Origin: Caryophanales bacterium UBA6356
Lineage (GTDB): Bacteria; Bacillota_I; Bacilli_A; RFN20; CAG-826
NCBI GenBank assembly: GCA_002440125.1
Contig: DJRQ01000022.1
Location: forward strand, 1 to 16,077
Length of the DNA stretch: 16,077 bases
Reading direction: 5' to 3'
Shown: positions 14,762 through 16,077 of the stretch, in pieces
How positions within the stretch are numbered: the stretch's first letter is position 1
Layout of the letters: each line of letters opens with the position of its first letter
The notes under the pieces: generated by a model
What the model was told of the DNA's origin: nothing
Databases searched by the model: none
What the model saw: the letters and a program-made list of their open reading frames with translations, nothing else
Translations under genes and position numbers: made by a program

Positions 14762-15873
14762 AAGATAAAAACCAACTGAAGTCCTCAAGCACCCTTTTCG
14801 GACTTGCCTTAAAAACTTCCAAGAATCTTTTCCCAAAAGTTCTTTCGCCTCTTTTTTTCACGTTGGCTTTATGGATAGCGGTGGCGGCGATTGGCTTTGT
14901 TTGGCCCTTGTCTTTGCTTTTTACCTTTCCTCTTTTGTTCGCTCCATCTTCTTTTGCCTTTCTTTTGAGCGTGAACGCATTAAACATGGGTCAAGAAGCG
15001 ACGCCTTCCTCTTATTTCCTTTTTTTCATGCGTTTCTTTTCCAGAGACGTCTTTGGCTCTTATCGTCTTTTAAGGAATTTCTTTTTGTCTTTGCTTTTAA
15101 GCCTTTTTCTTTCCTTTCTTTTCGGACTTCTTTATGTAAAAGGCGCTTCCTTTGCTGACGCTTCCTTCATGGAATCCTTTGACACCTTTTTGGAGTATCA
15201 AAAGACTTCGAATCTCGAAGCTCTTCAAAAGTTGATGGAGACGGATTTGCATCTTCTTCGTTTTAGGTTCTATCTCTCTGTTTTCTTTTTGTCTTCCTTT
15301 TGCCTTATCTATCTTCACCTTTTCCTTCGAAGTGGCATTATCCCTCTTATCTTAAGGGGATCTGGCTCTTTTCCGTATCGGGTCCGTTTGGCGGTCTATT
15401 CCTTGGCTCTTCGGCAGAAAGGCGTCCGTTACAACGCTCACTATTATGGCGCGATGCTGCCTCTTTATCTTTTCATAATGGCCTTCTTCGTTTTGGGGGA
15501 GTACGTCTCTTCCTTATTCTTAGAAGACGTTCTCAGCCAGTCGATCGTTATTTTGATGGGTGGTGTCAGCGGGGCTCTTTTAGGCCTTCTTCTCGTTTTG
15601 CCATTTTACGATGAAGTGCTTTATGGCTTAGCGGGGAGATATGAAGTCTTATTTAACAAAACTTCCCTTCTTATAAGCGAGGAAGCCCTTCATCAATTCG
15701 CCACCATGAAAAGCGAAGCGGACAATCAAATGAAGATGGCTGAAAAAAACATTGAGCGGGTGAAGAAACTAATGGAAGAAGCGAGCAAAGACAATGAAGA
15801 TGAATCCTCGTCTTCAAAGGAAGAAAAGCAAAGCGAAAAAAACGAAGGTTCTGACGATGAGCATAACTCCTGA
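14758..15873 (+). CDS. Six-helix integral membrane protein with acidic C-terminal tail
   Basis: This 371-residue protein is of unrecognised function. Predicted transmembrane segments lie near residues 29-50, 52-74, 107-126, 171-190, 231-249 and 262-283. A cytosolic helical region (about 308-345, with heptad-like spacing such as MKMAEKNIERVKKLMEE) could form a coiled coil, and it ends in a Ser/Glu/Asp-rich low-complexity tail (346-371). Phe and Leu are very abundant in the membrane part. It lacks transporter signatures such as an ABC or MFS motif. The start overlaps the NERD-like gene stop as ATGA, so the two may act together at the membrane. A strong bidirectional terminator follows. Confidence 0.8.
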   Translation: MKDKNQLKSSSTLFGLALKTSKNLFPKVLSPLFFTLALWIAVAAIGFVWPLSLLFTFPLLFAPSSFAFLLSVNALNMGQEATPSSYFLFFMRFFSRDVFGSYRLLRNFFLSLLLSLFLSFLFGLLYVKGASFADASFMESFDTFLEYQKTSNLEALQKLMETDLHLLRFRFYLSVFFLSSFCLIYLHLFLRSGIIPLILRGSGSFPYRVRLAVYSLALRQKGVRYNAHYYGAMLPLYLFIMAFFVLGEYVSSLFLEDVLSQSIVILMGGVSGALLGLLLVLPFYDEVLYGLAGRYEVLFNKTSLLISEEALHQFATMKSEADNQMKMAEKNIERVKKLMEEASKDNEDESSSSKEEKQSEKNEGSDDEHNS

Positions 15874-15883
15874 CGGAGCCATA

Positions 15884-15920
15884 AAAAACAAAAACCCCGG
15901 CAAAACCGGGGTGTTTTTTT
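15884..15920. terminator. Bidirectional intrinsic terminator
   Basis: ACCCCGG (15894-15900) and CCGGGGT (15906-15912) form a perfect 7-base-pair G/C-rich stem around CAAAA. It is followed by GTTTTTTT on the plus strand and preceded by an A-rich stretch that becomes a T run on the minus strand. It can therefore end both the operon 13410-15873 and the minus-strand tRNA-Gly transcript. Confidence 0.88.
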
Positions 15921-15923
15921 AAA

Positions 15924-15997
15924 TGGAGCAAGTGACGGGAATCGAACCCGCGTGTTAACCTTGGCAAGGTTACGTTCTACCATTGAACTACACCTGC
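15924..15997 (-). tRNA. tRNA-Gly (anticodon GCC)
   Basis: On the minus strand the acceptor stem GCAGGTG pairs with CACTTGC (one G-T wobble), followed by T and an encoded CCA (complement of 15924-15926). The anticodon stem TAACC/GGTTA encloses TTGCCAA, giving GCC, which reads GGC and GGT. The T arm is CGGGTTCGATTCCCG. It shares the D arm TGTAGTTCAATGGTAGAAC and the T-arm core with the tRNA-Gly(CCC) at the left end, but in the opposite orientation. It faces the membrane protein gene across a shared terminator. Confidence 0.95.
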
Positions 15998-16016
15998 GTC
16001 GTTTGGCGCGTTAGTA

Positions 16017-16045
16017 ATTATAGGGAGTCCATTTTGCTCTTGCAA
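16017..16045 (-). promoter_or_regulatory. Promoter of tRNA-Gly(GCC)
   Basis: Read on the minus strand, TTGCAA (16045-16040) is the -35 box with four matches to consensus, and a perfect TATAAT (16022-16017) is the -10 box, with a 17-base spacer. The -35 lies inside a perfect 12-base palindrome, CTCTTGCAAGAG (16037-16048). Transcription would begin about 10-12 bases before the mature tRNA. Confidence 0.7.
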
Positions 16046-16077
16046 GAGGAATCGAACATTCTTTTCGTGAAGTTCCT

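Noticed and set aside
14715..15318. Long minus-strand and alternate-frame open frames over the membrane protein genes
   Set aside because: They are shadows of the Phe/Leu-rich coding sequence, with low-complexity translations and no start signals.
1..16077. CRISPR arrays, insertion sequences, integrase or prophage genes
   Set aside because: No regularly spaced repeats, transposase or recombinase motifs, or phage structural genes were seen.
1..16077. Mycoplasma-type code with TGA as Trp
   Set aside because: Trp is encoded by TGG throughout, and TGA ends several genes exactly at operon overlaps (for example 2560, 8918, 10009).
16030..16077. A third tRNA at the right end
   Set aside because: The GTTCGATTCC-like core is not flanked by complementary stem arms, and no acceptor or anticodon stem can be drawn within the window.

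Overview
The window looks like a chromosomal segment of a low-GC Gram-positive bacterium (Bacilli, Erysipelotrichia or a Mollicutes relative). Supporting this are a three-helix CdaA-type diadenylate cyclase, a DeoD-type purine nucleoside phosphorylase, strong AGGAGG-like ribosome binding sites, and A/T-rich sigma-A-like promoters. TGG encodes Trp and TGA is used repeatedly as a stop, so the genetic code is standard rather than Mycoplasma-like. No gene here fixes the genus.

Layout: (1) 39-190, a self-contained tRNA-Gly(CCC) unit with promoter and terminator. (2) 360-926, a separate small gene with a HEPN-like R-x4-H motif. (3) 1079-11130, a seven-gene, all-plus-strand cluster with overlapping or nearly touching genes: a MORC/MutL-type GHKL ATPase, a Z1-domain superfamily II helicase, a PD-(D/E)XK nuclease (DUF4420 type), an AIPR (abortive infection phage resistance) protein, an unrecognised 189-residue protein, and two tandem divergent cytosine-C5 DNA methyltransferases. 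(4) 11156-11785, a flavodoxin-fold oxidoreductase. (5) 11983-15873, housekeeping and membrane genes: cdaA, a convergent SPFH-like membrane protein, deoD, a degenerate NERD-like membrane protein and a six-helix membrane protein. (6) 15884-16045, a bidirectional terminator and a minus-strand tRNA-Gly(GCC) with its promoter.

The 1079-11130 cluster is read as a complete phage-defence/restriction-modification operon of the MORC-Z1 type, a class predicted from comparative genomics in work linking prokaryotic MutL-like ATPases to eukaryotic MORC proteins. In the likely scheme the two methyltransferases mark self DNA. The GHKL ATPase and Z1 helicase act as ATP-driven sensing, clamping or translocating motors, the PD-(D/E)XK protein cuts, and AIPR together with the unknown protein supplies recognition or an abortive function. 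No dedicated specificity subunit is recognisable. Features that go beyond the core are the second methyltransferase, the unrecognised gene between AIPR and the methyltransferases, and the HEPN-like gene just upstream.

The defence genes are visibly more A/T-rich than the right-hand housekeeping genes (hand-counted samples: 20/60 G+C at 1561-1620 against 28/60 at 12541-12600). This fits acquisition by transfer next to the tRNA-Gly gene. No integrase, transposase or clear attachment-site pair is present.
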